A stretch of 51,217 nt of DNA from CAYPHA01 sp964410215 (GCA_964410215.1 CAYPHA010000032.1:1-51217); one strand, 5' to 3'. Counted from the stretch's first letter, positions 42,118 through 50,781 are shown. Notes: generated by a model from the letters alone, not told the origin. Program-made: numbers and translations.

Positions 42118-43182
42118 ATGTCAGATTCCATTAGTCCGGACAGTTTTTCATGTCCATTACCTATCATGGATTATAAAACGATCCAGCTGGCTCACGGTTC
42201 CGGCGGAAAACTTTCTTTCAACCTGATTGAAAATGTTTTTTTACCCTGCTTCGGCAATGCATTTCTGGAAAAAATGGAAGACCAGGCTTCCCTGCCCCCG
42301 TTAGAAGGAAGGCCGGCATTTTCGACCGATTCGTTCGTGGTAAACCCCATTTTTTTTCCCGGCGGGGATATCGGTGAACTGGCTGTTAATGGAACGGTCA
42401 ATGATTTATGTATGAACGGGGCGAAACCGCTTTATCTCAGCGTCGGGTTTATCCTGGAAGAGGGATTATCCATCGAAGACCTTCATAAGATCACGCTTTC
42501 CATGAGAAGGGCTGCCGATCGGGCCGGTGTACAGATCGTGACGGGAGACACCAAAGTCGTTCATAAAGGCAGTTGTGACCGGATTTTTATCAACACAAGC
42601 GGAATCGGTGTCATCGGTGATCACCTCGATATGGGGACACACCGGATTCGTCCGGGTGACAAAATCATCCTGTCCGGTACGATGGCCGACCACGGTATGG
42701 CTGTTATGACCAGTCGGGAAGGTCTGTCTTTTTATTCGAAAATTAAGAGTGATACCGCTGCCTTAAACAGCCTGGTTGCATTGATGATCAGCGGGCCCAT
42801 GGCCGATGCCGTCAAAGCGATGCGTGATCCCACTCGTGGAGGAGTGGGCACGACGCTCAACGAATTCGCCCGCGCCGCCCGGGTAGGTATACACATCTAT
42901 GAAGATAGACTGCCGGTTCGCGACGATGTGCGCGGGGCCTGTGAAATCCTTGGAATCGATCCCATCTATGTCGCAAACGAAGGAAAACTGATCGCCATCG
43001 TCGCTGCAGACCGGGCAGAAAGCGTTCTAAAAAAAATGCACGGGCATACTTTGGGAGAAGAGGCTATATGTATTGGTGAAGTTACCGCGGAGAATGAGGG
43101 ATTGGTTGTATTGCGCAATCAGCTTGGCATCGACAGGATTATCGATTTACCTGCAGGCGAACAACTGCCACGGATCTGCTGA
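42118..43182 (+). CDS. hypE: Hydrogenase expression/formation protein HypE
   Basis: The protein has 354 residues from the ATG at 42118, behind AGGAT. It belongs to the PurM-like ATPase family: HGSGGKLS near the N-terminus, FSTDSFVV, GTVNDLCMNGA, GDTKVVHKG and DPTRGGVGT. It ends in PRIC, and the terminal cysteine accepts the carbamoyl group from HypF and is dehydrated to the thiocyanate that donates cyanide. An intact C-terminal Cys supports activity. It closes the hyp cluster. Confidence 0.96.
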   Translation: MSDSISPDSFSCPLPIMDYKTIQLAHGSGGKLSFNLIENVFLPCFGNAFLEKMEDQASLPPLEGRPAFSTDSFVVNPIFFPGGDIGELAVNGTVNDLCMNGAKPLYLSVGFILEEGLSIEDLHKITLSMRRAADRAGVQIVTGDTKVVHKGSCDRIFINTSGIGVIGDHLDMGTHRIRPGDKIILSGTMADHGMAVMTSREGLSFYSKIKSDTAALNSLVALMISGPMADAVKAMRDPTRGGVGTTLNEFARAARVGIHIYEDRLPVRDDVRGACEILGIDPIYVANEGKLIAIVAADRAESVLKKMHGHTLGEEAICIGEVTAENEGLVVLRNQLGIDRIIDLPAGEQLPRIC

Positions 43183-43225
43183 TTCGCGTAATGCATGTGC
43201 ATGCTGATATTTCAACGGGTTATTT

Positions 43226-43690
43226 CTAGGGGAGTTCGAAAACGTCCAGCAGAGCCGCTTTAGCCATTTCCATTTCGGCATTTTTTATAATGCAGACGAC
43301 ACTCGAAATACTGCTGGAGATACCGAGGATATTTATTTTTGTTGATCCTAATAGAATACAAAATCTGGCAGCAATTGCCGGTTTTTCCCTGAAATGCGGA
43401 CCGTAGATACCCAGCATGCTCACATTTTCTAATTTTGAAATACGCATTTTCGAAACGATCTCCGTTTCGGCCTGCAGTATTCTGTCAATTTGATCGACAT
43501 GATCCGAAGAAATACATAATGCCAGGACCGCTTTCCCTTCAGCACAACTGGATTCCGTGATGAATTCCAAATTTACCCTGTTTTTTGCAAATAGCCTGAG
43601 AATCATTCCTGCCGTGCCCGGCTCATCCTCAATTGATGTAAACTGATAGAGTGTGAGGTCAGTCCGTTCAATCATACCCCCAATTTTCAT
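43226..43690 (-). CDS. Tandem ACT-domain protein (aspartokinase regulatory-domain-like)
   Basis: A 154-residue protein made of two ACT domains and no catalytic part. The first (about 10-75) has DLTLYQFTSIEDEPGTAG; the second (about 85-150) has VSMLGIYGPHFREKPAIAAR, then INILGISSSISSVVCII. The arrangement copies the C-terminal regulatory half of aspartate kinase. The ATG at 43690 follows AGGAT. It lies 42 bases after the membrane kinase gene on the same strand, so it could be the last member of the group 3b hydrogenase operon. It may bind an amino acid or other small ligand; function unknown. Confidence 0.8.
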   Translation of the reverse strand: MKIGGMIERTDLTLYQFTSIEDEPGTAGMILRLFAKNRVNLEFITESSCAEGKAVLALCISSDHVDQIDRILQAETEIVSKMRISKLENVSMLGIYGPHFREKPAIAARFCILLGSTKINILGISSSISSVVCIIKNAEMEMAKAALLDVFELP

Positions 43691-43732
43691 CAACAATCCT
43701 TATTTTTAAAGTCTGAACAATTCATTACCACA

Positions 43733-45082
43733 TTAGTGAACTTTTACAGGGATAATAATAAAAAATTTCGTTCCCTTGTTCAATGCCGATTCAACACGAA
43801 TCGACCCACCGTAATTCTCAACCAGTTGTTTCACAAGGCTCAATCCGAGCCCCGTACCGAATTTTTCAATTTTTTTTGCATTCTCGGAACGGTAGAACTC
43901 ATCAAATATCTTTTGCTGATCCTTTTCAGCAATCCCTATACCGGTATCCTCTATTCGTATATTAAAGTTAAACGACGCATATTCGGTAAAAATATTAATC
44001 GAACCCCCTTTGGGGGTATAGCGTATCGCATTGTTAATGAGATTCCGGAACATTTTTTCAAAATCTTCATTCCGGCCCTGAATTAATGGCACCAACCCAT
44101 GAATAGAACTGTTCATGGTAATACCCTTCTGTTCCGCATTCTCTGTTTCCTGGGCGACTACACGCTTCAGAATATGCGTCACATCCACTTTTTCAAGGCC
44201 CTTGGACTCATCTTTAGAAAAAGAACGATTGCGTGAAAGTTCGAGCAATTCCTTGAGAATATTCAGCATTTGCTCGGCACGCAGGGATGCGCGATACAAA
44301 AGGTCAACAGCACGCGCATCGAGTTCATCCCTGAACTTACTAAGAATGCCATCAATCGATGTTTTTATCGATATGATGGGCGATTTGAGTTCATGAGAAG
44401 TAAAGCGAAAAAAATTGCTCTTAACACGGTCCGCTTCAATCAACTGTTCATTCAGATGATCTATCTTGCGCTTGCTCTCCCTGTAGAGGTGCATCAATGT
44501 CGTGCAAATATAAGCGGTAACATACACTGTTATTATGAAAACTGCAAGGAGCAAATAGATATATAGCGGATTGTTATAAAACGATTCCCTGTAGAGGGGA
44601 TAATGCGGAATCACTCCGGTGTATTCAAAATAAATCAGCATCGTAAACTGGACAACTACGAATGTGGAATACAAGAGCGCGATAACTTTTGAAAACAAAA
44701 TGCTACTGATAACCACATGAAACGCATAGAAGAAGAAAATGGGATTATCAATGCCGCCCGAGTAATGAAGCAGAATTGTCAACAGCGTCAGATCGATGAT
44801 AATCTGGAAATGCAGAAAAATAATCTCATTACTTAGAGAAATATCTTTAAAAAGCTTTAATATGATATAGTAGAGTGTATTCAGAAAAACCAAAAGAGCC
44901 AGAACCATCCAGATTTTACTGAATGGTACAGGGAGTTTGAAAAGGTGATTGGTAAGGATTGTACCTAAAAAAAATCCGCCTGCGGCGATATAGCGCAGGT
45001 GGATGGACCAGGATAAACGGGACTGTAAGAAACCAACATTCAAAAATGGAAATCGATCGGAATTACCCGGTTTTTGATTCAC
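43733..45082 (-). CDS. Membrane histidine kinase with RegB-like redox motif
   Basis: A 449-residue kinase. Six transmembrane helices (about residues 30-195) contain SGGIDNPIFFFYAFHVV at 108-124, which resembles the GGxxNPF quinone-binding motif of RegB/PrrB. A helical linker leads to HisKA with phospho-acceptor H230 (FTSHELKSPI), then HATPase with NLINNAIRYTPKGG, EDTGIGIAEKD and KFGTGLGLSLVKQ. It likely senses the redox state of the quinone pool. It follows the receiver gene at 45117, and both are downstream of the group 3b hydrogenase genes, so it probably controls or responds to that enzyme. Confidence 0.88.
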   Translation of the reverse strand: MNQKPGNSDRFPFLNVGFLQSRLSWSIHLRYIAAGGFFLGTILTNHLFKLPVPFSKIWMVLALLVFLNTLYYIILKLFKDISLSNEIIFLHFQIIIDLTLLTILLHYSGGIDNPIFFFYAFHVVISSILFSKVIALLYSTFVVVQFTMLIYFEYTGVIPHYPLYRESFYNNPLYIYLLLAVFIITVYVTAYICTTLMHLYRESKRKIDHLNEQLIEADRVKSNFFRFTSHELKSPIISIKTSIDGILSKFRDELDARAVDLLYRASLRAEQMLNILKELLELSRNRSFSKDESKGLEKVDVTHILKRVVAQETENAEQKGITMNSSIHGLVPLIQGRNEDFEKMFRNLINNAIRYTPKGGSINIFTEYASFNFNIRIEDTGIGIAEKDQQKIFDEFYRSENAKKIEKFGTGLGLSLVKQLVENYGGSIRVESALNKGTKFFIIIPVKVH

Positions 45083-45116
45083 AATTTTTTTCCTGAATTA
45101 GTCACGTTACGTTTTA

Positions 45117-45503
45117 TTACATCCCCAGATTGGTCTTGACGATTTCTACTAATCTTTCCGGGTTAACAGGCTTTTCTATGAATTCATTTACCGGAAGGAA
45201 GTCTTCGTCCTTTTCCTTATCAAATGAAAAACCGGTTTCCTGCCCCACTGCCGTCAACATAATTATCGGCAAATCAGACATTGCCGGATCATTCCGCATT
45301 TGATAGGCGACATGGAAGCCTTCATCCTGCGTTCCCATCATAACATCCAGCAGTACAAGGTCCGGTTTTTCTGTCCGTGCTTTTTCTATTCCCTTTTCCC
45401 CTTCCTGGGCATCAATCACCGTGAAACCGGCACTTTCAAGCGTGAGTCGCATCGCTTCCACGAGATCAATATCATCGTCAATAATCAAGATTTTTCTAGA
45501 CAT
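45117..45503 (-). CDS. Single-domain response regulator (receiver only)
   Basis: A 128-residue receiver: LIIDDDIDLVEA, phospho-acceptor Asp53 (LVLLDVMM), MLTAVGQETGFSFD and the lysine in FIEKPVNPERL. It has no output domain. It is similar to the receiver at 30213 in the segments around the active site, including the unusual DEGFHVAYQM and ETGFSFD. The start overlaps the protease gene by 8 bases. The probable partner is the downstream RegB-like kinase, but cross-talk with the HydS-like kinase is plausible. Confidence 0.92.
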   Translation of the reverse strand: MSRKILIIDDDIDLVEAMRLTLESAGFTVIDAQEGEKGIEKARTEKPDLVLLDVMMGTQDEGFHVAYQMRNDPAMSDLPIIMLTAVGQETGFSFDKEKDEDFLPVNEFIEKPVNPERLVEIVKTNLGM

Positions 45504-45948
45504 TCTTCGTTATCTCCTCGATTACCAAATTTATTACTTCGGGTATACTTTTTAAAACTGTCTCCGAAATCCCTGTGTTAAAGTCGATGGATTCCGGTTC
45601 AATGCCAACTATTTTACAAGGTGCAACCGGACCGATTTCACTGGCCAGACGGTATATTTCGGACAATCCAAATCCATGAAGCGATATCAGTTTATCCATT
45701 TCATTAAAATGTGCCTCTCCGGCCTCAAAACTGACGACATCTCCGGCCTCTCTCCCCATCATCGCGCAATCAATGATGATAACCGGTTCTTTTTCCCTGA
45801 GATATTCGAGGACAATAAACGCATCGGCAGCGGCATCAATCAGTACCATGGAATCCCGGTAGGCCGATTGCGACAATTCTTCAAGAATTCTGGGTCCGAT
45901 CCCATCATCCCCACGCAGCACATTCCCAAGACCGATTACACGAATCAT
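45496..45948 (-). CDS. [NiFe] hydrogenase maturation protease (group 3b client)
   Basis: A 150-residue endopeptidase: GLGNVLRGDDGIG near the N-terminus with the first nickel-binding Asp/Glu, the second acidic residue in IIIDCAMMGREAGDV, and the histidine in LISLHGFGLSEIY. It lies 18 bases after the alpha subunit gene, whose C-terminal tail it should remove. It is clearly different from the protease at 19746. Confidence 0.93.
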   Translation of the reverse strand: MIRVIGLGNVLRGDDGIGPRILEELSQSAYRDSMVLIDAAADAFIVLEYLREKEPVIIIDCAMMGREAGDVVSFEAGEAHFNEMDKLISLHGFGLSEIYRLASEIGPVAPCKIVGIEPESIDFNTGISETVLKSIPEVINLVIEEITKNV

Positions 45949-45966
45949 TGCAGTGTTGACAACTTA

Positions 45967-47271
45967 CTATTCTATAAACTCAACATCAAGCATATGAACC
46001 GAACAGGAAATACAGGGATCGTAAGCCCTTACCAGCATTTCCAGTTTTTTGGTAATATCTTCTTTCGGCTCATCAATAACCTCAGGGACCAGTTTTTTCA
46101 TATCATCATCAATGTTGGCAAGATTTTGTCCCGTGGGGATGATACAATTCGCTTTCTCAATCATGGCCTGGCGGTTGTACGTGTAATCATGGAACAGGAT
46201 ACCGCGGGGAACTTCGGTCGTCGCGATACCGCGTCCATAGCGGGTCGGTTCCTGGTTTGGTTTCTCCTGAGTTATGCCGCGGTCCAGCAGGATGTTCATC
46301 AATTCAATCGAATTCTCAATACAGTGGGCGACTTCGACAACCTGGGCAACCGTGATCATATAGGGGTTGTGATTGGGTGCCGTCAAACCAAGCTTTGCCG
46401 CCACTTCGCGCGCTTTTGGCTTCAATAATTTATGGCTGTTATTAAACCGTGCCAGGGCGCCAACCATATAGGAGCTGCGATTGAATTTGGCATGCTTGCT
46501 CGTCGAATGCGGCACAATAAATTCATTCGTGACGTCGAGATATTGTTCAACCGGATAAATACCTGTATCCGATGAACAAATATCACCATCATACAGGCCA
46601 TATTCTTTATCGGAATACACGCTGATGTATTCGGTTTCACGCTGGAATTCCGGTATCTCGCCTGCTAACGAGGCCAGAACATCAACTACATACAGCGCAT
46701 CCGGTAATGCTTCGTTAACCAATTTGTCACGCAGGTTTTCAATTTGCTTTTCTGTCGGAAGACTGGTAAATCCGCCGGGTACACAACTGATCGGATGTAC
46801 GGCCCGTCCGCTGATGACATCACCGATATCATTGGCCGTTCTTTTAAGCCGTAATGCAGCCAGAACCACATCCTTATGGGTGTTTACCAGTGGAAACACC
46901 GAACCGACATTCAGGAAATCAGGCGTGGCCAGGAATAACGCATGCAATACATTACTCTGAAACGTCGAACCGTCTACCAATATTTTTCTCAGTATCTCAG
47001 TTTGTTCCGAAATTTCCAGACCCAGCGCTGCTTCCGTCGCTTTCAGGGAGGTCATCTGGTGTCCGAGTGAGCAGATACCGCAAATCCGGGATGTAATGAT
47101 GGCTACTTCATGAAAATTGCGGTCCTTCAGCATTGCCTCGAAATACCGCGGTGCTTCCACAATCTCCAGCTGAGCTTTCTTCAGTTCACCTTTTTTCATA
47201 TCCACCACAATATTTCCATGACCTTCAACGCGGGTGACATGGTGGACGTCTATATTAATATCCCTGTTCAT
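45967..47271 (-). CDS. Group 3b-type [NiFe] hydrogenase alpha (catalytic) subunit
   Basis: A 434-residue large subunit. The nickel ligands are RICGIC (C64, C67) and DPCISCSVH (C420, C423). The last eight residues (MLDVEFIE) follow the canonical His426 and form the peptide removed on maturation. The sequence fits the cytoplasmic bidirectional NAD(P)-linked sulfhydrogenase class (alpha subunit HydA/HyhL of Pyrococcus). I prefer the ATG at 47271 with GAGGA 4 bases upstream; an in-frame ATG at 47292 overlaps the delta gene stop. The complex exchanges electrons between H2 and NAD(P)H and may reduce polysulfide. Confidence 0.94.
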   Translation of the reverse strand: MNRDINIDVHHVTRVEGHGNIVVDMKKGELKKAQLEIVEAPRYFEAMLKDRNFHEVAIITSRICGICSLGHQMTSLKATEAALGLEISEQTEILRKILVDGSTFQSNVLHALFLATPDFLNVGSVFPLVNTHKDVVLAALRLKRTANDIGDVISGRAVHPISCVPGGFTSLPTEKQIENLRDKLVNEALPDALYVVDVLASLAGEIPEFQRETEYISVYSDKEYGLYDGDICSSDTGIYPVEQYLDVTNEFIVPHSTSKHAKFNRSSYMVGALARFNNSHKLLKPKAREVAAKLGLTAPNHNPYMITVAQVVEVAHCIENSIELMNILLDRGITQEKPNQEPTRYGRGIATTEVPRGILFHDYTYNRQAMIEKANCIIPTGQNLANIDDDMKKLVPEVIDEPKEDITKKLEMLVRAYDPCISCSVHMLDVEFIE

Positions 47272-47288
47272 AGATTCCTCACTTGCTT

Positions 47289-48026
47289 TCATTGTTCAAT
47301 CTCATTGGCACAAAACATTTTCATTCGCTTTAAAGCTTCGGTCGTGGAAAAGCCATGTTTTTTAAGCATGTCGACCGCACCCTTTTCATTAACGTTACTG
47401 ACCATGCCACGACAACCGGTGCAATACTGACCGTTTGACGGGCAAATGGCACCGCATCCGGCGCGTGTAACGGGCCCGAGACAGAACATACCCTTTTCCA
47501 TTACACACTCGTTTTCTTTCAGTTTACACTCCACACATACAGCATAATCGAATGTCTCCGGTTTTCTGCCAAGTATCAGTGACTTAAAAAGGTGCAGGTA
47601 CTCCGGGGCGCTCATCGGGCAGCCGCGCACTTCGTAATCAACTTTGACGACGTCCTTGACCGCCTGTACCCGTATAGAAGGAAAAAGATATTTATCGTCA
47701 CCATAAACTTCCTCCTTCACCCATTCCAGAGGATGCAGATTCTTAATGGCATTCACACCACCCGAAACGGCACATTGGCCCAGCGCAACCAGTATTTTAC
47801 TGCGTCGTCGGATATCATGTATCCGTTCCACACAACTCGGTGTGCTGATACTTCCCTCTATAAACGCGATATCATATTCATCGGCCTTGTCATCCATTGC
47901 CTCACGAAATTCCACAATATCAACCAGTTCCAGTAAATCGAGTAATTCATTTTCAAAATTCAATTTATTAAGCTGGCAGCCTTCACAGCTGGTGAAGTCA
48001 AAAAATGCGACCTTAGGCTTGCTCAT
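47289..48026 (-). CDS. Group 3b-type [NiFe] hydrogenase delta (small) subunit
   Basis: A 245-residue small subunit with no Tat signal, so the enzyme is cytoplasmic. The proximal cluster ligands are CEGC (C14, C17), GQCAVSGG and RGCPMS. The C-terminal half has more cysteines (CVECKLKENEC, CLGPVTRAGCGAICPSNGQYCTGC in pieces) for medial and distal clusters. It overlaps the gamma gene by 4 bases. It passes electrons from the [NiFe] site to the gamma/beta module. Confidence 0.94.
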   Translation of the reverse strand: MSKPKVAFFDFTSCEGCQLNKLNFENELLDLLELVDIVEFREAMDDKADEYDIAFIEGSISTPSCVERIHDIRRRSKILVALGQCAVSGGVNAIKNLHPLEWVKEEVYGDDKYLFPSIRVQAVKDVVKVDYEVRGCPMSAPEYLHLFKSLILGRKPETFDYAVCVECKLKENECVMEKGMFCLGPVTRAGCGAICPSNGQYCTGCRGMVSNVNEKGAVDMLKKHGFSTTEALKRMKMFCANEIEQ

Positions 48027-48862
48027 ATCGCCTCCTCCATCTTTTTTACTTCAGGATAATGGAATACAGGCCCGTCCTGGCATACATATTTATCGTTTAT
48101 CTGACAGTGTCCGCATTTTCCAACCCCGCACTTCATGCGCCGTTCGAGAGACATGTAGATATTCTCGTCCGGCAAACGCTTTCCTTTCAGAGACATGATG
48201 ACATACTTATACATAACGGGTGGCCCGACTACGGCTGCGATAGTATTTTCCACATTCAATTCCAGCGGAGGGATTAGGGTCGTAATGACTCCTACATTTC
48301 CCTTCCAGTTCCGGTCCTCCCGGTCAACCGTCATGCTGAATTCCACATCTTCCATACTTTCCCAGACATCAAGATCTTTTCTGAACATGATTTCAGCCGG
48401 ACTTTTCGTTCCATATAAAATAATTAAACGTCCGAAATCGGAACGCTTATCTATTGTGTAATCTATCAGTGATTTCAAGGGAGCCAGACCGATCCCTCCG
48501 CAGACAAAAAGCATATCTCTGCCCTTAAACGCATCGACATCGAAGCCATTGCCGAAGGGGCCCCTAATGCCTAGTTGACTGCCCGCTTCTAATTCATGCA
48601 TTTTATCGGTGAGTCTTCCCGTTCTCCGGACTGTCAGCTCAAAATGCGGTGATTTTGTCGGTGAGGAACAGATAGAGATCGGAGCCTCTCCAAATCCAAA
48701 TATGGATACCTCAACAAACTGCCCCGGTTTATGATTGAGCGGCCGGTTATCAGGTAAAGCAATTTTAAAACGTTTTTCAGTTAGCGTTAGTGTCTCCACT
48801 TCCGTGATCGTCGAGATAAGCGGATTGTAGAGATCTTCTTTTTTAAGTGCTACATTTTCCAT
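48023..48862 (-). CDS. Group 3b-type hydrogenase gamma (FAD/NAD(P)-binding) subunit
   Basis: A 279-residue ferredoxin-NADP+ reductase-like flavoprotein: KPGQFVEVSIFG, GIRGPFGNGF, VCGGIGLAPLKSL for nucleotide binding, VVGPPVMY, and a C-terminal [2Fe-2S] cluster (CGVGKCGHC...C). It oxidises or reduces NAD(P)H for the hydrogenase. It is paralogous to the protein at 9055-9876 at the head of the group 4 operon. Confidence 0.94.
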   Translation of the reverse strand: MENVALKKEDLYNPLISTITEVETLTLTEKRFKIALPDNRPLNHKPGQFVEVSIFGFGEAPISICSSPTKSPHFELTVRRTGRLTDKMHELEAGSQLGIRGPFGNGFDVDAFKGRDMLFVCGGIGLAPLKSLIDYTIDKRSDFGRLIILYGTKSPAEIMFRKDLDVWESMEDVEFSMTVDREDRNWKGNVGVITTLIPPLELNVENTIAAVVGPPVMYKYVIMSLKGKRLPDENIYMSLERRMKCGVGKCGHCQINDKYVCQDGPVFHYPEVKKMEEAI

Positions 48863-48880
48863 CGATATGATCCCTGTATA

Positions 48881-49948
48881 CTAAATGACTTGTTTTTGTT
48901 GTTTTTCAGCATAGTCTTCAATCAGATCATTGATAATATCTGCAATATTGATGTCTGCAGGACAAAAACGTGAGCAACGCCCACAGCCGACACAGTGTAA
49001 TTCACCTGAAGTGGCAGTAATATACTTGAATTTTCGGTGCAGGCGGTGACGGTTTCGGGCGCTGAGTTTTTCCCTGAAGTTTTCCCCGCCTGCTACTTCT
49101 GCAAAAGCATTTAACATACAACCATCCCAGAAACGCTCCCGCGCCCCATCTTCGGCATTCAGCTCAATCTCATCCCGTACATCGAAGCAATAACAGGTCG
49201 GACAGAGTACATTGCAGGTACCGCAACCAACACATTTTTCCGCCACTTTATCCCAGACTTTCGAATTATAAACATGTTCAAATACCTGGGGCAACCGGTT
49301 GAAATGGTATTTTATCCTACCCTTGAATTCTTTTTGCTTAATTTCGGGAAATGACTCAAGAACGCGTCCTCTGCCGAATTCCCTAAGGAGATCCCGGCCA
49401 GCCTGATCGATTTCATATACGTTAAAGCCGCTCTCCACGGGTTCAAAATAAAGGCAAAAACCGTCCGTATTTTCGATATCAATACCAAGGGGACCGGCAA
49501 GGTGCCATTCATCAGGCGTATAGGAGATGCCAATAAAAAGCGCGTTGTCGCGTCTGGTCAGGTAGTTTGATTCCGGATGGCCCTGTGAAAAGCTGTAATC
49601 AAGTCTTTTAACGCCCTGCATTTCATAGGAATGGATACCAAAAAAGATCTTCGGCTCCACTTCAATCGTTTCCGGATTAAAGGTATTCTTCTTTATATTA
49701 AATTTAAGAAGCGTCTCTTTGGGCGGAAAAAATGTCTTTTTTAACGGCTGAATCGTTCGCGGATAGTCAAAAACAACCCCGGAAGTATCATCGACAACTT
49801 CATACGAGAAAGAATTCTCACCTTTCTTATGGGGAGCAATCAGTGTTGCTTTTCCCTTGAGGAAGTTCAGAAACCGGTCTGTCGTATCCGCATCAAAAAA
49901 ATAACAGTTAGCATCGGACAATTTTGATATGATTTGGTTCGTATTCAT
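48881..49948 (-). CDS. Group 3b-type hydrogenase beta (4Fe-4S) subunit
   Basis: The protein has 355 residues from the ATG at 49948, preferred because GGGG lies 6 bases upstream; an in-frame ATG at 49960 would consume it. The C-terminal half has two ferredoxin motifs, CVGCGTCNVLCPTCYC and CVGCGRCSRFCP. The segment IFFGIHSYEMQGVKRLD matches the family's nucleotide/cluster-binding region. It is first in the beta-gamma-delta-alpha operon. A weak Rex-like box lies 117 bases upstream. Confidence 0.92.
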   Translation of the reverse strand: MNTNQIISKLSDANCYFFDADTTDRFLNFLKGKATLIAPHKKGENSFSYEVVDDTSGVVFDYPRTIQPLKKTFFPPKETLLKFNIKKNTFNPETIEVEPKIFFGIHSYEMQGVKRLDYSFSQGHPESNYLTRRDNALFIGISYTPDEWHLAGPLGIDIENTDGFCLYFEPVESGFNVYEIDQAGRDLLREFGRGRVLESFPEIKQKEFKGRIKYHFNRLPQVFEHVYNSKVWDKVAEKCVGCGTCNVLCPTCYCFDVRDEIELNAEDGARERFWDGCMLNAFAEVAGGENFREKLSARNRHRLHRKFKYITATSGELHCVGCGRCSRFCPADINIADIINDLIEDYAEKQQKQVI

Positions 49949-50064
49949 CTGTAACCCCATTTGTTAAATCACAGATAGCCATGTGAAACAATTATTATGC
50001 CAAGTTTCCAATTAAACATGGATACAATGCCAGCTAGGGCAAGCGGTCCTTTTCATAATTCAGA

Positions 50065-50082
50065 TTGTGAATTATTTCTCAG
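50065..50082. promoter_or_regulatory. Weak Rex-like operator before the group 3b operon
   Basis: TTGTGAATTATTTCTCAG: the first half-site TTGTGAA is perfect and the second matches 5 of 7 bases. It lies in the 198-bp spacer between nikR and the beta subunit gene. The position fits control of the hydrogenase operon. Confidence 0.5.
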
Positions 50083-50146
50083 TTATAGCAAAAATCCGTT
50101 TCTTATTTCTCAATTTTTGGAAACGCTTGTGCGTGTTCCGGATTGC

Positions 50147-50563
50147 TTAACTGAGTCCCTGACCGGTTGTTGATTTAAGAATATTGATATGCTTTATTCC
50201 CCGGGTAGAACGCAGACGGTCGTATAACGCTTTAATCTGGTCAGGCTTGCCTTTTACAATAACGATTTCGAGACAATTATCATGATCCAGATGGATGTGT
50301 TGTGATGAAATCACCAGGGCATGGAAGTCATGCTGAATATTCATAATCTGCGTAACAAGCTGGGCATGATGATGATCGTAAACCAGCGCTATGCCGCCGG
50401 CCATGATATTTTCTTCGTTCCATTCTTCGGCAACGAGGGCATCCCGTATCAGGTCCCTGATCGCCTCCGAACGGTTCTTATAATTCTGTTTCCCAATTTC
50501 ACGATCGAAGCGCGTTAGAAGTTGTTCATCTATAGAAACACCGAAACGGACTAATTTTGACAT
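50147..50563 (-). CDS. nikR: Nickel-responsive regulator NikR
   Basis: The protein has 138 residues from the ATG at 50563 (GGAGCAGG upstream), giving the usual start MSKLVRFGVSIDEQLL. An N-terminal ribbon-helix-helix (1-45) is followed by an ACT-like domain. The nickel ligands are H78, H89, H91 and C97 (IQHDFH, HIHLDHDNC). It represses or activates nickel uptake and hydrogenase genes. I did not find a clear GTATGA-type NikR palindrome in the flanking spacers. Its place beside the group 3b operon suggests that operon or a nickel transporter elsewhere as target. Confidence 0.95.
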   Translation of the reverse strand: MSKLVRFGVSIDEQLLTRFDREIGKQNYKNRSEAIRDLIRDALVAEEWNEENIMAGGIALVYDHHHAQLVTQIMNIQHDFHALVISSQHIHLDHDNCLEIVIVKGKPDQIKALYDRLRSTRGIKHINILKSTTGQGLS

Positions 50564-50717
50564 ATCCTGCTCCATATGAATAGAAAATGACTAACCTTAT
50601 AATATTAAAATTATTCAAACAGAGCACGTTTTTTTTAATATTTAATAGCGGGTTACGTGCAAAATATCAGAAGGTTCTCAGCGTTCTCCCTGAATACTAT
50701 TCCGTGTTAAAGGGAAT

Positions 50718-50747
50718 TTGACTTGGTAATTCCGGATAAAATATGCT
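50718..50747 (+). promoter_or_regulatory. Possible sigma-70-like promoter of the DUF3108 gene
   Basis: TTGACT (50718-50723) and TATGCT (50742-50747) are separated by 18 bases, 35 bases before the ATG at 50782. The assignment rests on spacing and consensus only. Confidence 0.35.
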
Positions 50748-50781
50748 AAATTACGAATAATCCAGATAACCACACAGGCAC

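Noticed and set aside
49975..50000. ATGTGAA half-site close to the group 3b operon start
   Set aside because: No matching partner half-site at 4-base spacing; the box at 50065 is the better candidate.
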